Shown here: positions 36,158 to 45,004 of the stretch, piece by piece | How the letters are laid out: each line of letters starts with the position of its first letter | Numbering within the stretch: position 1 is the first letter of the stretch | DNA from: TMED-70 sp036164085 | GTDB taxonomy: Bacteria > Chloroflexota > Dehalococcoidia > Lucifugimonadales > Lucifugimonadaceae | Assembly: GCA_036164085.1 (NCBI GenBank) | Contig: JAYZJV010000006.1 | Location: forward strand, 1 to 64,000 | Direction: 5' to 3' | DNA length: 64,000 bases | Notes under the pieces: generated by a model | What the model was told of the DNA's origin: nothing | The model's input: only the letters and a program-made list of their open reading frames with translations | Databases searched by the model: none | Made by a program: the position numbers and the translations under genes

Positions 36158-36305
36158 TTTTTTCTTTTTACATGGTGCGGTTGGTTATTTAGATGAAGTT
36201 TTATTTTTTTTTATAATACCTCCTCTTTTGATAATAGTTTTCAGTGCTTGGAGAAGAGGAACAAAAAGAAAAAATAGAATGAAGTCTAGAAATCCTAAAA
36301 AATAG
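36150..36305 (+). CDS. candidate 51-aa membrane protein
   Basis: ATG at 36150 overlaps the end of the lipoprotein gene by 8 nt; the frame runs 51 codons to TAG 36303-36305. It has a short polar start, one hydrophobic stretch (EVLFFFIIPPLLIIVFSAW) and a strongly basic tail (RRGTKRKNRMKSRN), the positive-inside profile of an N-out single-pass protein. The overlapping start is typical of coupled genes here. It fills the gap to the convergent CoA-transferase gene, overlapping it by 11 nt. No family recognised. Confidence 0.45.
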   Translation: MNNFFFLHGAVGYLDEVLFFFIIPPLLIIVFSAWRRGTKRKNRMKSRNPKK

Positions 36306-37491
36306 CTTTACTTTGATAGAGACTTTCTATTTTTTCTTTAGAAAACCCAAAGTCGCTTAATATTTTTTCTGTATGCTCGCCTAATAAAGGAGATGGAGAT
36401 CGAATAGAGCTGGGTTTTTCTAAGAATTTAGCAACTACTCCTATGTTATCTACCTCTCCAATTTTCGGATGAACAGTTTTTATTTTCATGTTTCTAAATT
36501 CAATTTGAGGGTCATCCCACACTTCATTAATTTTATTAATAGGGCCACATGGCACTCCCGAGTCATCTAAAATATCGATCCATTCATTTCTATTTTTTTT
36601 CATAAAAGTTTTTTCTAATTCATTTACCAACTCTTTTATATTTTTCATTCTATTTGTGTTATCAATAAAATTATTATTATCTTTTAAGTCGTTTCTATTT
36701 ATTGCTTCGCACAACCTTTCCCAATTACTTTGATTAGGAGCTGCAACATTTAGATACCCATCTTTTGTTTTTAAAGCTTGATATGGTGCTGAAACTCTGT
36801 GTGCTGAACCTAATGGTTCAGCAATTTCTTGATTGTGAAAATACCCTGTAGATTCCCAGACTGTATAAGCTAGAGCAGATTCCAATAGAGAAACTTCTAC
36901 GTATTGCCCTTCGTCGTTTTTTAATAAATTTATATATGCTGCTTGTATAGCAGACAAGGCATACATACCAGTATTTAAATCTGCAACAGGAACTCCAACT
37001 TTTGCAGGTGGGTTATCAGGATGTCCTGTAATACTCATAAGTCCACTCATTCCTTGTGCAACTAAGTCAAATCCAGCCCTTCTAGAATAAGGCCCTGTTC
37101 GACCAAATCCAGAGATTGAACAATATATTATTTTTTTATTTAATTTTTTTAAGTCTTCATACCCTAATCCCAATTTTTCCATTGTTCCTGTTCTATAATT
37201 CTCTATAATTACATCACTTTTTTTTACAAGTGTTTTCATTGCCTCTATACCTTCTGAATTCTTGAAGTCGATCACTATAGATTCTTTATTCCTATTTAAG
37301 TTCATAAAGCCAACAGATTCCCCCTTTTTAAATGGGCCCCATTTTCGAATATCGTCACCTCCATTCGGTTTCTCGATTTTAATTACCCTTGCCCCCATAT
37401 CAGCTAGAATCATAGAACAGAATGGTCCTGCTAAAATTTGGCTGCAATCCAAAACAGTCATACCTTTTAAAATTCCTGAATTATTTATCAT
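36295..37491 (-). CDS. CaiB/BaiF-type (family III) CoA-transferase
   Basis: 398 aa family III CoA-transferase that moves CoA between carboxylic acids. LDCSQILAGPFCSMILADMGARVIKIEKP is the N-terminal family mark; the catalytic Asp is Asp171 in VGVPVADLNTGMYAL; ENYRTGTMEKLGLGYEDL, SISGFGRTGPYSRRAGFDLVAQGMSG and VPCGPINKINEV complete it. Formyl-CoA:oxalate, carnitine and succinyl-CoA transferases share these motifs and cannot be separated here. ATG start. Divergent from rny over 129 bp. Confidence 0.9.
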   Translation of the reverse strand: MINNSGILKGMTVLDCSQILAGPFCSMILADMGARVIKIEKPNGGDDIRKWGPFKKGESVGFMNLNRNKESIVIDFKNSEGIEAMKTLVKKSDVIIENYRTGTMEKLGLGYEDLKKLNKKIIYCSISGFGRTGPYSRRAGFDLVAQGMSGLMSITGHPDNPPAKVGVPVADLNTGMYALSAIQAAYINLLKNDEGQYVEVSLLESALAYTVWESTGYFHNQEIAEPLGSAHRVSAPYQALKTKDGYLNVAAPNQSNWERLCEAINRNDLKDNNNFIDNTNRMKNIKELVNELEKTFMKKNRNEWIDILDDSGVPCGPINKINEVWDDPQIEFRNMKIKTVHPKIGEVDNIGVVAKFLEKPSSIRSPSPLLGEHTEKILSDFGFSKEKIESLYQSKAIF

Positions 37492-37557
37492 TTTCTTCCT
37501 TGCTTATCATCAAATAACTATAAATCTGCATTTTATAAAGAAATTGCATTTTTAAGA

Positions 37558-37563
37558 TATAAT
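37558..37563 (+). promoter_or_regulatory. candidate -10 box (TATAAT) upstream of rny
   Basis: Perfect TATAAT about 57 bp before the rny ATG, in the 129 bp gap. No good TTGACA-like box lies 16-18 bp upstream. Unlike several other genes here, rny has a clear leader and a strong GGAGGT ribosome site at 37612-37617. Confidence 0.35.
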
Positions 37564-37620
37564 GAAATTAGAAATTAAAAAATATTAAAAATAAAAAAAA
37601 CTAAATAACTGGAGGTCATT

Positions 37621-39159
37621 ATGAATATGATCGTAGCGGTTATCATTAGTGTTTTAGCATCAGGAGTAGTTGGTGTTGCAGTTGGTTATCTTGCGAGAAC
37701 CTTTTTTGTTACAGGTGATTTAAGAAGAACAAAAGAAGCTGTAGAAGGGCAACTAAGAAGAGCAGAGGCTCGAAGTAGAGAAATATTGGTAGAAGCCAAG
37801 GAAAATGCTCTGCAAATTAAAAGTGAAGCTCAACAAGGTATAAATAATAGCCTTAGAGATATTCAAAAGCAAGAAACACAATTAGAAACAAGAGAAGAAA
37901 ATTTAAGACAACAAAATGTTGACCTTAAAAGAAAATTTGATGAAGTTGAAAATAAAGATAAATCTTTAGATATAGAGAGAGATAAAGTTAAAAAAATTGA
38001 TGCTCAACAAATTGAAGCTTTGGAGAAAATTTCTAATTACACGGCAACTGAAGCAAAAGAAATACTAATTGATAAAACAAACAAAGATATAGAATTTGAA
38101 TTAGCTAAATTGTACAAAGATGCTGAAACTGAGATGTATAATCAAGCCGATGAAAAAGCGAAAGAAATCCTTGCTTCATCTATGCAAAGATTTGCTTCAG
38201 AAGTGGTTGGAGAATCCTCTGTATCTTCTATAGAATTGCCCAACGAGGAAATGAAAGGGAGAATTATTGGTAGAGAAGGAAGAAATATTAGAGCTCTAGA
38301 GAATTTTACTGGAGTAGACCTTATTGTGGATGAAGAACCAAAATCAATTTCAATTTCTTGTTTTGATCCTATTCGAAAAGAGACAGCTGTAGTAGCAATT
38401 AATTCATTGATTAAAGATGGAAGAATTCATCCAGCTAGGATAGAAGAGTTAGTAGAAAAAGCTAAAAGTGAAGTAAATAGAGAAATAAAAAAATCTGGAC
38501 AAAAAGCTGTTTTTGATACAAATATAAAAGGATTAAATGGTGAAATTATTGAACTTATGGGGAGATTGAAATATAGATACTCTTATGGTGAAAATGTTTT
38601 ACAACATTCTGTGGAAGTAGGTAGATTTGCAGGTATGATTGGAGCCCAAATAGGTTTAGATGAAGAAATTTGCAAAACAGCAGGATTTTTACATGATCTA
38701 GGAAAAGCACTAACTCATGAAATAGAGGGCCCTCATGCAGAAATAGGAGCTGATGTGGCAGAAAGAAATAATTTACCTCCTACTGTTGTTACAGCAATTA
38801 GAGAGCATCATGACAGAGAAATGAGTTGTGCAGAAAGTTATGTTGTTGCAGCTGCTGATGCTATTTCTGCAGCTAGGCCAGGAGCTCGAAATGATTCATT
38901 GGAAAGATATATAGAAAGGCTTACTGCTCTAGAAGAAATTGCACTTAGTCATGATGGAGTACAGAGATGCTATGCTATTCAGGCTGGTAGAGAAGTGAGA
39001 GTTATGGTTGATCCTGATACTATTGATGATATTAATGCTTCATCTTTAGCTAGAAATATTTCTGAAGAAATAAAACAAAAATTAAACTTCCCTGGCCAAA
39101 TTAAAATAATAGTTATTAGAGAAACTAGAGCTGTAGAAACTACTGGAGATTACAACTAG
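37621..39159 (+). CDS. rny: ribonuclease Y
   Basis: 512 aa membrane-anchored endoribonuclease that starts mRNA decay. An N-terminal helix (about residues 3-25) is followed by a coiled coil to about 190, a KH domain with GRIIGREGRNIRALE (about 213-227), and an HD domain with HSVEVG, FLHDLGKALTHE (His-Asp near 357) and IREHHD. Length matches Bacillus RNase Y. Strong GGAGG ribosome site. It heads a six-gene run to 43134 with ymdB next, the same pairing as in Bacillus. Confidence 0.96.
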   Translation: MNMIVAVIISVLASGVVGVAVGYLARTFFVTGDLRRTKEAVEGQLRRAEARSREILVEAKENALQIKSEAQQGINNSLRDIQKQETQLETREENLRQQNVDLKRKFDEVENKDKSLDIERDKVKKIDAQQIEALEKISNYTATEAKEILIDKTNKDIEFELAKLYKDAETEMYNQADEKAKEILASSMQRFASEVVGESSVSSIELPNEEMKGRIIGREGRNIRALENFTGVDLIVDEEPKSISISCFDPIRKETAVVAINSLIKDGRIHPARIEELVEKAKSEVNREIKKSGQKAVFDTNIKGLNGEIIELMGRLKYRYSYGENVLQHSVEVGRFAGMIGAQIGLDEEICKTAGFLHDLGKALTHEIEGPHAEIGADVAERNNLPPTVVTAIREHHDREMSCAESYVVAAADAISAARPGARNDSLERYIERLTALEEIALSHDGVQRCYAIQAGREVRVMVDPDTIDDINASSLARNISEEIKQKLNFPGQIKIIVIRETRAVETTGDYN

Positions 39160-39167
39160 GAGATATA

Positions 39168-39938
39168 TTGAAAGTCCTAATGATAGGTGATGTAGTAGGT
39201 AAAGGAGGGAGAAGAACCCTTTCATCCCTACTCCCACGCTTGATTGAAGAAGAAAGTATAGATTTTGTAATTGCTCAAGGAGAAAATTCCGCAGGAGGAT
39301 TTGGAATAACTAAAAAAACCTCAATTGATTTTTTTCAATCTGGAGTCGACGTAATTACTTCGGGGAATCATATTTGGGATAAATCAGACATATTTGAAGA
39401 ACTTGATGTAGCAAATTCCAAAATACTTAGACCAAATAATTACCCAAAGAATAAACCTGGAACTGGAATTTTTTTTAATAACAAACTAGCTGTTATAAAT
39501 CTAATAGGTTCTGTATGGATGGGCGATATAAACTCACCCTTTGATTCTATTGCTTCTATTGTAGAAGAATTACCTAATGTTCCAATTTTTATAGATTTTC
39601 ATGCTGAAGCAACTTCTGAAAAAGCAGCTATGGCTTGGCATTTAGATGGAAAAATTACGGCATTAGTTGGTACTCATACTCATGTTCCCACGGCTGACAA
39701 TAAAATTTTATCTCAAGGCACAGGCTTTGTTTCTGATTTAGGAATGGTTGGAGCAAAAAATAGTATTTTAGGAATGGATAAAGATGCCTCAATTAATAGA
39801 TTTTTCAATGGAAAAAAAGGAAGAATGAATCCTGTGGAAAAAGGTGAAATGGTATTTAATTCTGTATTGATTGATGTTGATAATTCAACAAAAAAAACAA
39901 ATTCTATAATTAGGCTAGATAAAGAATTTAATATTTAA
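39168..39938 (+). CDS. ymdB: TIGR00282/YmdB-family metallophosphoesterase
   Basis: 256 aa calcineurin-like phosphoesterase; the Bacillus member hydrolyses 2',3'-cyclic nucleotides and affects biofilm regulation. GDVVGKGGRR (7-16), GENSAGGFG, SGNHIWDK, DFHAEATSEK and GTHTHVPTADN give the two-metal ligands in order. Start is TTG 39168 with AGGAG six bases before it and no closer ATG in frame. Directly downstream of rny, suggesting a shared role in RNA turnover. Confidence 0.93.
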   Translation: MKVLMIGDVVGKGGRRTLSSLLPRLIEEESIDFVIAQGENSAGGFGITKKTSIDFFQSGVDVITSGNHIWDKSDIFEELDVANSKILRPNNYPKNKPGTGIFFNNKLAVINLIGSVWMGDINSPFDSIASIVEELPNVPIFIDFHAEATSEKAAMAWHLDGKITALVGTHTHVPTADNKILSQGTGFVSDLGMVGAKNSILGMDKDASINRFFNGKKGRMNPVEKGEMVFNSVLIDVDNSTKKTNSIIRLDKEFNI

Positions 39939-40765
39939 TGTATGCAGATTTACATATTCACTCTGATTTTTCAGATGGAATTTATTCTCCTGAACAGATA
40001 CTAAATAAAGCAGTAAATGCTGGATTGAAAAAAATTGCAATTACCGATCATGACAATTTTTCAGGCAGTATACAAGCAAGCAAAATTCTAAACAATTCAA
40101 ATATACCTATTGAACTAATTCCGGGAGTAGAATTTTCTTGTTCCGAAGCAAATGAAGAATATCATATTATTGGTTTATTTGTTGAATTTGATAATTTAAA
40201 AATAAGAGATTTGATATCAAAGATGCAAATAAAAAGATTAGATGCCGTAAGAAAAGTAATATCATTTTTGGAATTACAGAAAATAAAGATATCATTTGAT
40301 GATGTTATTTCAAAATCTAAAGGATCTATTGGAAGGCCTCATATAGCATTAGAATTAATTAAAAAAGGATTTGTAGAAAATGTAAATGAAGCTTTTGAGA
40401 AATTTCTTTCCAATAAACATTTAAAGCATATAAAAGAGCCTAGAATGAGTGTCAATGAAGCAATTGAAGCAATAAGAGAGTCAAAAGGGCTCTCAATATG
40501 GGCTCACCCTAACATAATAGATAAAAATTTCTTAAGTACTATCAGTTCGTTTAAAACTATGGGGTTATCAGGCGTTGAAGTTCATTCACCTCGATATGGA
40601 TTAAACAGACAAAGAGAATTATTAGAAACATGTGGGAATTTAAATTTAGTTGTTTCAGGAGGAAGTGATTTTCATGGAATGCATGAAGGAGTTGAAATCA
40701 GTAAATCAAATGCAATTACTAAAATTGAATATGAAGCAATTCTCAAAATAAAAAATTCTTTATAG
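39938..40765 (+). CDS. PHP-domain phosphoesterase
   Basis: 275 aa stand-alone PHP domain, similar to the YciV/RNase AM group that removes 5' nucleotides from RNA or hydrolyses pAp. Metal motifs are DLHIHSDFSDG (4-14), ITDHDNFSG, GVEFSC, WAHPNII and GGSDFHG. ATG shares a base with the ymdB stop (TAATG). Histidinol phosphatase (HisK) also has a PHP fold but lacks the inserted RPHIALELIKKG segment seen here, so a nuclease or pAp phosphatase is preferred. Fits an RNA-decay operon with rny and ymdB. Confidence 0.85.
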   Translation: MYADLHIHSDFSDGIYSPEQILNKAVNAGLKKIAITDHDNFSGSIQASKILNNSNIPIELIPGVEFSCSEANEEYHIIGLFVEFDNLKIRDLISKMQIKRLDAVRKVISFLELQKIKISFDDVISKSKGSIGRPHIALELIKKGFVENVNEAFEKFLSNKHLKHIKEPRMSVNEAIEAIRESKGLSIWAHPNIIDKNFLSTISSFKTMGLSGVEVHSPRYGLNRQRELLETCGNLNLVVSGGSDFHGMHEGVEISKSNAITKIEYEAILKIKNSL

Positions 40766-40773
40766 GTTAGAAT

Positions 40774-41415
40774 ATGGTTATTTTTATAGTTTTTTCTATT
40801 TTTTTTTATTTTTTAGGATCTTTCCCGACCAGTTATCTTCTTGGAAAAAGTTTATATAAAATTGATATTTTAAATAAAGGCTCAAAACATTCAGGGTTAT
40901 CAAATATTTATAAATATTCTTCTAGAAAAATTATTTTTCTGATTTTATTCATAGATATTTTTCTTAAAGGATTTATACCTTCTTGCATAATTTCTAATTA
41001 TTTTAGTGAATATATTTTTTCTTGCATCTTTTTAATTATTGGTCATAATTGGCCTTTTTTTCTGAGGTTAAATGGAGGAAAAGGATTATCTGTATCAATT
41101 GGAATATTAGCTGGAATAAATATTTATGTTTTTTTTCTACTAATTATTTTCTTTTTTGTATTTTGGATGATTGAACAATTTAAGGATAGTTCAATGCCAT
41201 GGGTACTTTCATTTTTCAGCACAATTTTGGTACTAATTATTGATATTTTCTATTTTAATGCTTTATTTGAATCCATATCTAAAATATCTTTATTTTCAAT
41301 TATTATTGTTTTTTTATTATTATTATTTAGAAGAAGTTTAGGAAACAGAGAATATAATAGCTATAATCCTAAAATTTTATTTATTAGGTTGATATTTGAT
41401 AGAGATGTAAAGTAA
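40774..41415 (+). CDS. PlsY-like glycerol-3-phosphate acyltransferase (divergent)
   Basis: 213 aa integral membrane protein with about five helices. GSFPTSYLLGK, DIFLKGFIPS and GHNWPFFLRLNGGKGLSVSIG match the three PlsY motifs that bind acyl-phosphate and glycerol-3-phosphate. The second part of motif one, normally GSGNxGATN, reads GSKHSGLSN, so the active site is altered. If active it would use FakAB or PlsX acyl-phosphate to make lysophosphatidate. It could be a paralogue with changed function beside a canonical PlsY encoded elsewhere. Confidence 0.72.
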   Translation: MVIFIVFSIFFYFLGSFPTSYLLGKSLYKIDILNKGSKHSGLSNIYKYSSRKIIFLILFIDIFLKGFIPSCIISNYFSEYIFSCIFLIIGHNWPFFLRLNGGKGLSVSIGILAGINIYVFFLLIIFFFVFWMIEQFKDSSMPWVLSFFSTILVLIIDIFYFNALFESISKISLFSIIIVFLLLLFRRSLGNREYNSYNPKILFIRLIFDRDVK

Positions 41416-41969
41416 TGCAAAATTGTTTTTATCACAAAAATATAGAAACTGTATTAACATGTTCAAGATGCAATAAGCCTGTATGCAATGACTGCACTAC
41501 AGAATCATTAGTAGGGATCAAGTGCATAGATTGTGGATCTATAGGTAAGCCTGATATATTAAATGTTGGATTAAAAGATTTTTTCAGAATTACTTTTATC
41601 AGCTTAGCATTTTCTGCTTTTTCTTCATTTTTATATTCATTACTGATAGTTTTATTATTAAATATTGATATTTTAGGACATATTCAAACTGTAGCAATAA
41701 TGTTTATAAAAGTTATAACTTTGATACTTTTAGTTTTATTTGGGGTCTTAAATGCAGAGCTCATAATTCGAGTCTCAAGAAAAAAAATTAATAAGATTTT
41801 TCCAGTTATATCAGCAATAACAACAATGGCATATTGGATTTTTATATATGTTGTTTTTTCTACAATTTTTATTTCCTATCAAGTCTGGTGGTATCAGTTT
41901 TTTTATCAACCTGTTGCTATGCTAGGATTAGGTTTATCAATATACTTATCATATTCAAGAGTTAAGTGA
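41415..41969 (+). CDS. zinc-ribbon/B-box-like membrane protein
   Basis: 184 aa. The first 40 residues form a zinc module: Cys4, His7, Cys16, Cys19, Cys24, Cys27, Cys37 and Cys40 (CxxH, CxxC, CxxC, CxxC), like the B-box-type N-terminus found on some bacterial rhomboid proteins. Four hydrophobic helices follow at about 57-80, 90-112, 125-150 and 155-180, but no rhomboid GxSG/His dyad is present, so it is not a protease by this evidence. ATG overlaps the previous stop by one base. Function unknown. Confidence 0.7.
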   Translation: MQNCFYHKNIETVLTCSRCNKPVCNDCTTESLVGIKCIDCGSIGKPDILNVGLKDFFRITFISLAFSAFSSFLYSLLIVLLLNIDILGHIQTVAIMFIKVITLILLVLFGVLNAELIIRVSRKKINKIFPVISAITTMAYWIFIYVVFSTIFISYQVWWYQFFYQPVAMLGLGLSIYLSYSRVK

Positions 41970-41976
41970 GGTCATA

Positions 41977-43134
41977 ATGAAAAAAACAAAAATTGAAAAA
42001 ATTGAAACTATTTTATGGGATAGATGGCTTCTATTAAAAATCTATTGTGAAGACGGAACTGTAGGTATAGGAGAAGGAGGTGTTCATGGATGGCAAAGAC
42101 CTACTAAAACCATGATAGAAACAATGGAACCATATTTATTAGGCAAAGATCCTTCGTTGATAGAGCATCATTATCAATGGTTGTATAGATCTAGTCATTT
42201 TATGGGATCTGTTGTCCAAGGTGCTCTTTCAGCGATAGATATAGCTTTATGGGATATAAAAGGAAAAAGACTGGATGTTCCAATTTATGACTTATTATCA
42301 GGGAAAACTAGAGATAAAGTCAGATGTTATATGCATGTGGGAATGTATAATCCTAATTCAAAATCTAAATTGGGAACTACAGATGCTTTGGTAGAGGATG
42401 CATTAAAAGCAGTAGAGAGAGGGTTTACTGCAGTTAGATTTGCTCCTTATAATGACAAGTTTTATTTACATAAGTCTTTCACAGAATGGGCAACTGAATC
42501 TGTAGAAAATGTAGGAGCTGTCAAAGAAGCGGTAGGTAATTCAGTAGACGTATGTGTAGAAATTCACCGACAAATGAGTCCAGCTGAAGGAATAAGTCTA
42601 GGAAAAAGATTAGAACAATTTTCTCCTTATTTTTATGAAGATCCAATGCTTCCAGATTCACCAAATTTAATGGCTGAAATTCAAAATAATTGCAATATTC
42701 CAATTGCAACTGGGGAAAGATTTACTAGTATTTTTGAATTTCAGCAATTACTTGAAGCAAAAGCTACCAGTTATATAAGGCCAGATTTATGTCTTGCAGC
42801 TGGGATAAGTGGATGTAAAAAAATTTCAGCAATGGCAGAGTCCCACCATATAAAAGTTATACCTCATAACCCTTTGTCACCTGTATCAACGGCTGCTTGC
42901 GTGCAGCTTGATGCTTCTATTCCAAACTTTGCATTACAAGAATTTACTGGAGAAGATCAACCTCCTAAAAGTGATTTGATAGAAAATCCAATTAAACTTG
43001 ATAACGGATATTTGATTGTTCCTGAGACACCTGGTTTGGGAATTACTTTAAATGAAAATGCTTTAAATTTAGGCGAAAATCCTAAAATATTAGATACTCC
43101 AATTGGATTTGATGGTTCAGTTCAAGATAGATAA
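41977..43134 (+). CDS. enolase-superfamily dehydratase, galactonate dehydratase-like
   Basis: 385 aa mandelate racemase-subgroup enzyme. SAIDIALWDIKGKRLDVPIYDLLSGK is the capping-domain mark; ligands appear in VCVEIHRQ (Glu; DgoD has D-x-N/H), FYEDPML (Glu) and ATGERF (Glu), and the His-Asp type base in IPHNPLSPVSTAA. The second His in EIHRQMSP fits the DgoD-like acid position. It should dehydrate an acid sugar such as galactonate to a 2-keto-3-deoxy acid; the exact substrate is not readable. GAGGT precedes the ATG. Third enolase-superfamily gene in 16 kb; last of the rny run. Confidence 0.87.
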   Translation: MKKTKIEKIETILWDRWLLLKIYCEDGTVGIGEGGVHGWQRPTKTMIETMEPYLLGKDPSLIEHHYQWLYRSSHFMGSVVQGALSAIDIALWDIKGKRLDVPIYDLLSGKTRDKVRCYMHVGMYNPNSKSKLGTTDALVEDALKAVERGFTAVRFAPYNDKFYLHKSFTEWATESVENVGAVKEAVGNSVDVCVEIHRQMSPAEGISLGKRLEQFSPYFYEDPMLPDSPNLMAEIQNNCNIPIATGERFTSIFEFQQLLEAKATSYIRPDLCLAAGISGCKKISAMAESHHIKVIPHNPLSPVSTAACVQLDASIPNFALQEFTGEDQPPKSDLIENPIKLDNGYLIVPETPGLGITLNENALNLGENPKILDTPIGFDGSVQDR

Positions 43135-43137
43135 GAC

Positions 43138-44445
43138 TTAATAAGAGTTTTCTAAGTCTTTAATAGATTTAGGAATATTTTCTGATAAATTTTTTGGGCC
43201 TGATTTTGTAATTAAAATATCATCTTCAATTCTTATACCAATATTTTTATAGTGTTTTGATACTTTTTGGGCCATATCACCAAAATACAACCCTGGTTCA
43301 ATAGTTAAAATCATTCCTTCTTTAAATTTAGTGAAATTTTCCTCTCTATCTTTGTATTTTCCAGAATCATGAACATCTAAACCTAACCAATGTGAAGTCG
43401 AATGCATATAAAAAGGGACATAAAGTTTTTTTTCAATTATTTCATCTATACTTCCATTTAATATTTTGAAATGCTTTAAGCCCTCTACTAAAGTTTTTAA
43501 TGCTGTTATATGTGGGTCATTTATAGTATTTCCTATTTTACATTCTTTTATTGCCTTCAAATTTGCTTCAAGTACTATCTCATATATATCTTTTTGTTCA
43601 CTAGAAAAAATTCCATTTACAGGCCATGTCCTTGTGACATCAGCCGAATAATAATCCCATTCAGAACCAGCATCTATTAGAATTAGTGAACCTTTTTTTA
43701 ATTTCTGATTATTTTCTATGTAATGCAAAATACATGAATTTTTACCTGATGCAACAATTGAAGGATATCCATTTCTTTTTGCGCCAGAAAATCTGAATTC
43801 CTTCTCCATGATTTCTTGCACTTCGTATTCATATTTCCCTGGATTAGAAAATTTAAATGCCTCTGCAAATCCTTTTGCTGTTATATCTATAGCTTTTTGA
43901 ATAACTTCAATTTCATTTTGATTTTTAATTAATCTCATTGAATCTATTAGTATAGAAGGGTCAATTATTAAAGGATTTGGAGTTCCTGTTCTAGATTTAG
44001 TTTTCTTGAAATTTGATAGTCCTTGTGAGAGTAAATCATCTATTTTTTTTGAGGATCCTAGATTGTAATATATCTTTTCACAACTAAAAAGTAATTCAGT
44101 CAATTTATCTAATTGATTATTATGATAGGCTGAATCTGCTAAAAAAACTGATTTCGCTTTTTCTTTACCTATTTTATATCCTGTCCAAACTTCTTCTTCA
44201 ACTTTTTTTTCTTGAGAGAATAAAATATAATTTTCTGTGTCTTTTTTGAGTAAAATCATTAACGCGTCAGGTTCTTCTAATCCTGTTAAGTACCAAAAAT
44301 CTGATCCTTGCCTAAATTCATAATTGACATCATTATTTCTTATTTTTTCCTCTTCACCTGAAATTAATAGAATAGAATTATCTTCCATATGACTAAACAG
44401 CTTTTTTCTTCTATTCTGATATTCTTTTTGATCAATTTTTTTCAT
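43138..44445 (-). CDS. pepP: Xaa-Pro aminopeptidase (M24B)
   Basis: 435 aa aminopeptidase P. The AMP_N domain (YEFRQGSDFWYLTGLEEPDALMIL) precedes the pita-bread catalytic domain; the dinuclear metal ligands sit in LIDAGSEWDYYSADVTRTWPVNG (two Asp), HSTSHWLGLDVHD (His) and LTIEPGLYF plus GIRIEDD (two Glu). It removes N-terminal residues before proline, in the cytoplasm. Its start overlaps the orn stop by 4 nt (ATGA type), so the two are coupled. Confidence 0.94.
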   Translation of the reverse strand: MKKIDQKEYQNRRKKLFSHMEDNSILLISGEEEKIRNNDVNYEFRQGSDFWYLTGLEEPDALMILLKKDTENYILFSQEKKVEEEVWTGYKIGKEKAKSVFLADSAYHNNQLDKLTELLFSCEKIYYNLGSSKKIDDLLSQGLSNFKKTKSRTGTPNPLIIDPSILIDSMRLIKNQNEIEVIQKAIDITAKGFAEAFKFSNPGKYEYEVQEIMEKEFRFSGAKRNGYPSIVASGKNSCILHYIENNQKLKKGSLILIDAGSEWDYYSADVTRTWPVNGIFSSEQKDIYEIVLEANLKAIKECKIGNTINDPHITALKTLVEGLKHFKILNGSIDEIIEKKLYVPFYMHSTSHWLGLDVHDSGKYKDREENFTKFKEGMILTIEPGLYFGDMAQKVSKHYKNIGIRIEDDILITKSGPKNLSENIPKSIKDLENSY

Positions 44446-44981
44446 AATTTAAAGTAATTTTCTTTATACCATTTTAATTCTTCTATGCTTTCTCTAATGT
44501 CATCTAATGCTAGATGGGTATTCTTTTTTTCCGGTTCATTTTTATCAGATTTATACCATCTTTTGATTACCTCTTTAAAAGAAGATACGTCAATCATTCT
44601 ATAATTTAGATAATTATCTAATTTAGGCATTTCTTTATGAATATATTTGCGATCCATATGAATAGAATTTCCACATAAAATCCCAGTATTTTCATCAACC
44701 CATTTAGATATAAACTCTACATTCATTTCATCAGCTTGTGAAATATTGATTTTTGAATTTTTAACTTTTTCTAATAATCCTGATTCCGTATGAATTTTTA
44801 AGGGCCAATCTTCAATGATTTTTAATTCTTCTTCAGTTCTATGCACTACTATATTTGGACCTTCTTCTAAAATTTCTAGGTTTTTATCCGTTATGATGCA
44901 TGCTGTTTCAATAATTACTTGTTCATCTGATAGGCCAGTGAATTCAAGGTCCATCCAAATTAGGTTATCTTTTTTTGCCAT
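44442..44981 (-). CDS. orn: oligoribonuclease
   Basis: 179 aa DEDDh 3'-5' exonuclease that finishes RNA decay by cutting di- to pentanucleotides and pGpG. MDLEFTGL (Exo I Asp, Glu), GNSIHMDRKYI (Exo II Asp) and HLALDDIRESI (Exo III His, Asp) are all present, and length matches Escherichia coli Orn. It starts the two-gene unit with pepP. NrnA/NrnB or NrnC do this job in many Gram-positive-like bacteria, so an Orn here is notable. Confidence 0.94.
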   Translation of the reverse strand: MAKKDNLIWMDLEFTGLSDEQVIIETACIITDKNLEILEEGPNIVVHRTEEELKIIEDWPLKIHTESGLLEKVKNSKINISQADEMNVEFISKWVDENTGILCGNSIHMDRKYIHKEMPKLDNYLNYRMIDVSSFKEVIKRWYKSDKNEPEKKNTHLALDDIRESIEELKWYKENYFKL

Positions 44982-45004
44982 TTTAGTAAAATGAAATTAT
45001 TTAC

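Noticed and set aside
39938..40765. Reading the PHP protein as part of a DNA polymerase or as histidinol phosphatase
   Set aside because: It has only a PHP domain, dnaE is complete at 53336-56887, and there are no his genes nearby.
41415..41969. Rhomboid protease
   Set aside because: Zinc head is similar, but the GxSG and His catalytic motifs are absent.
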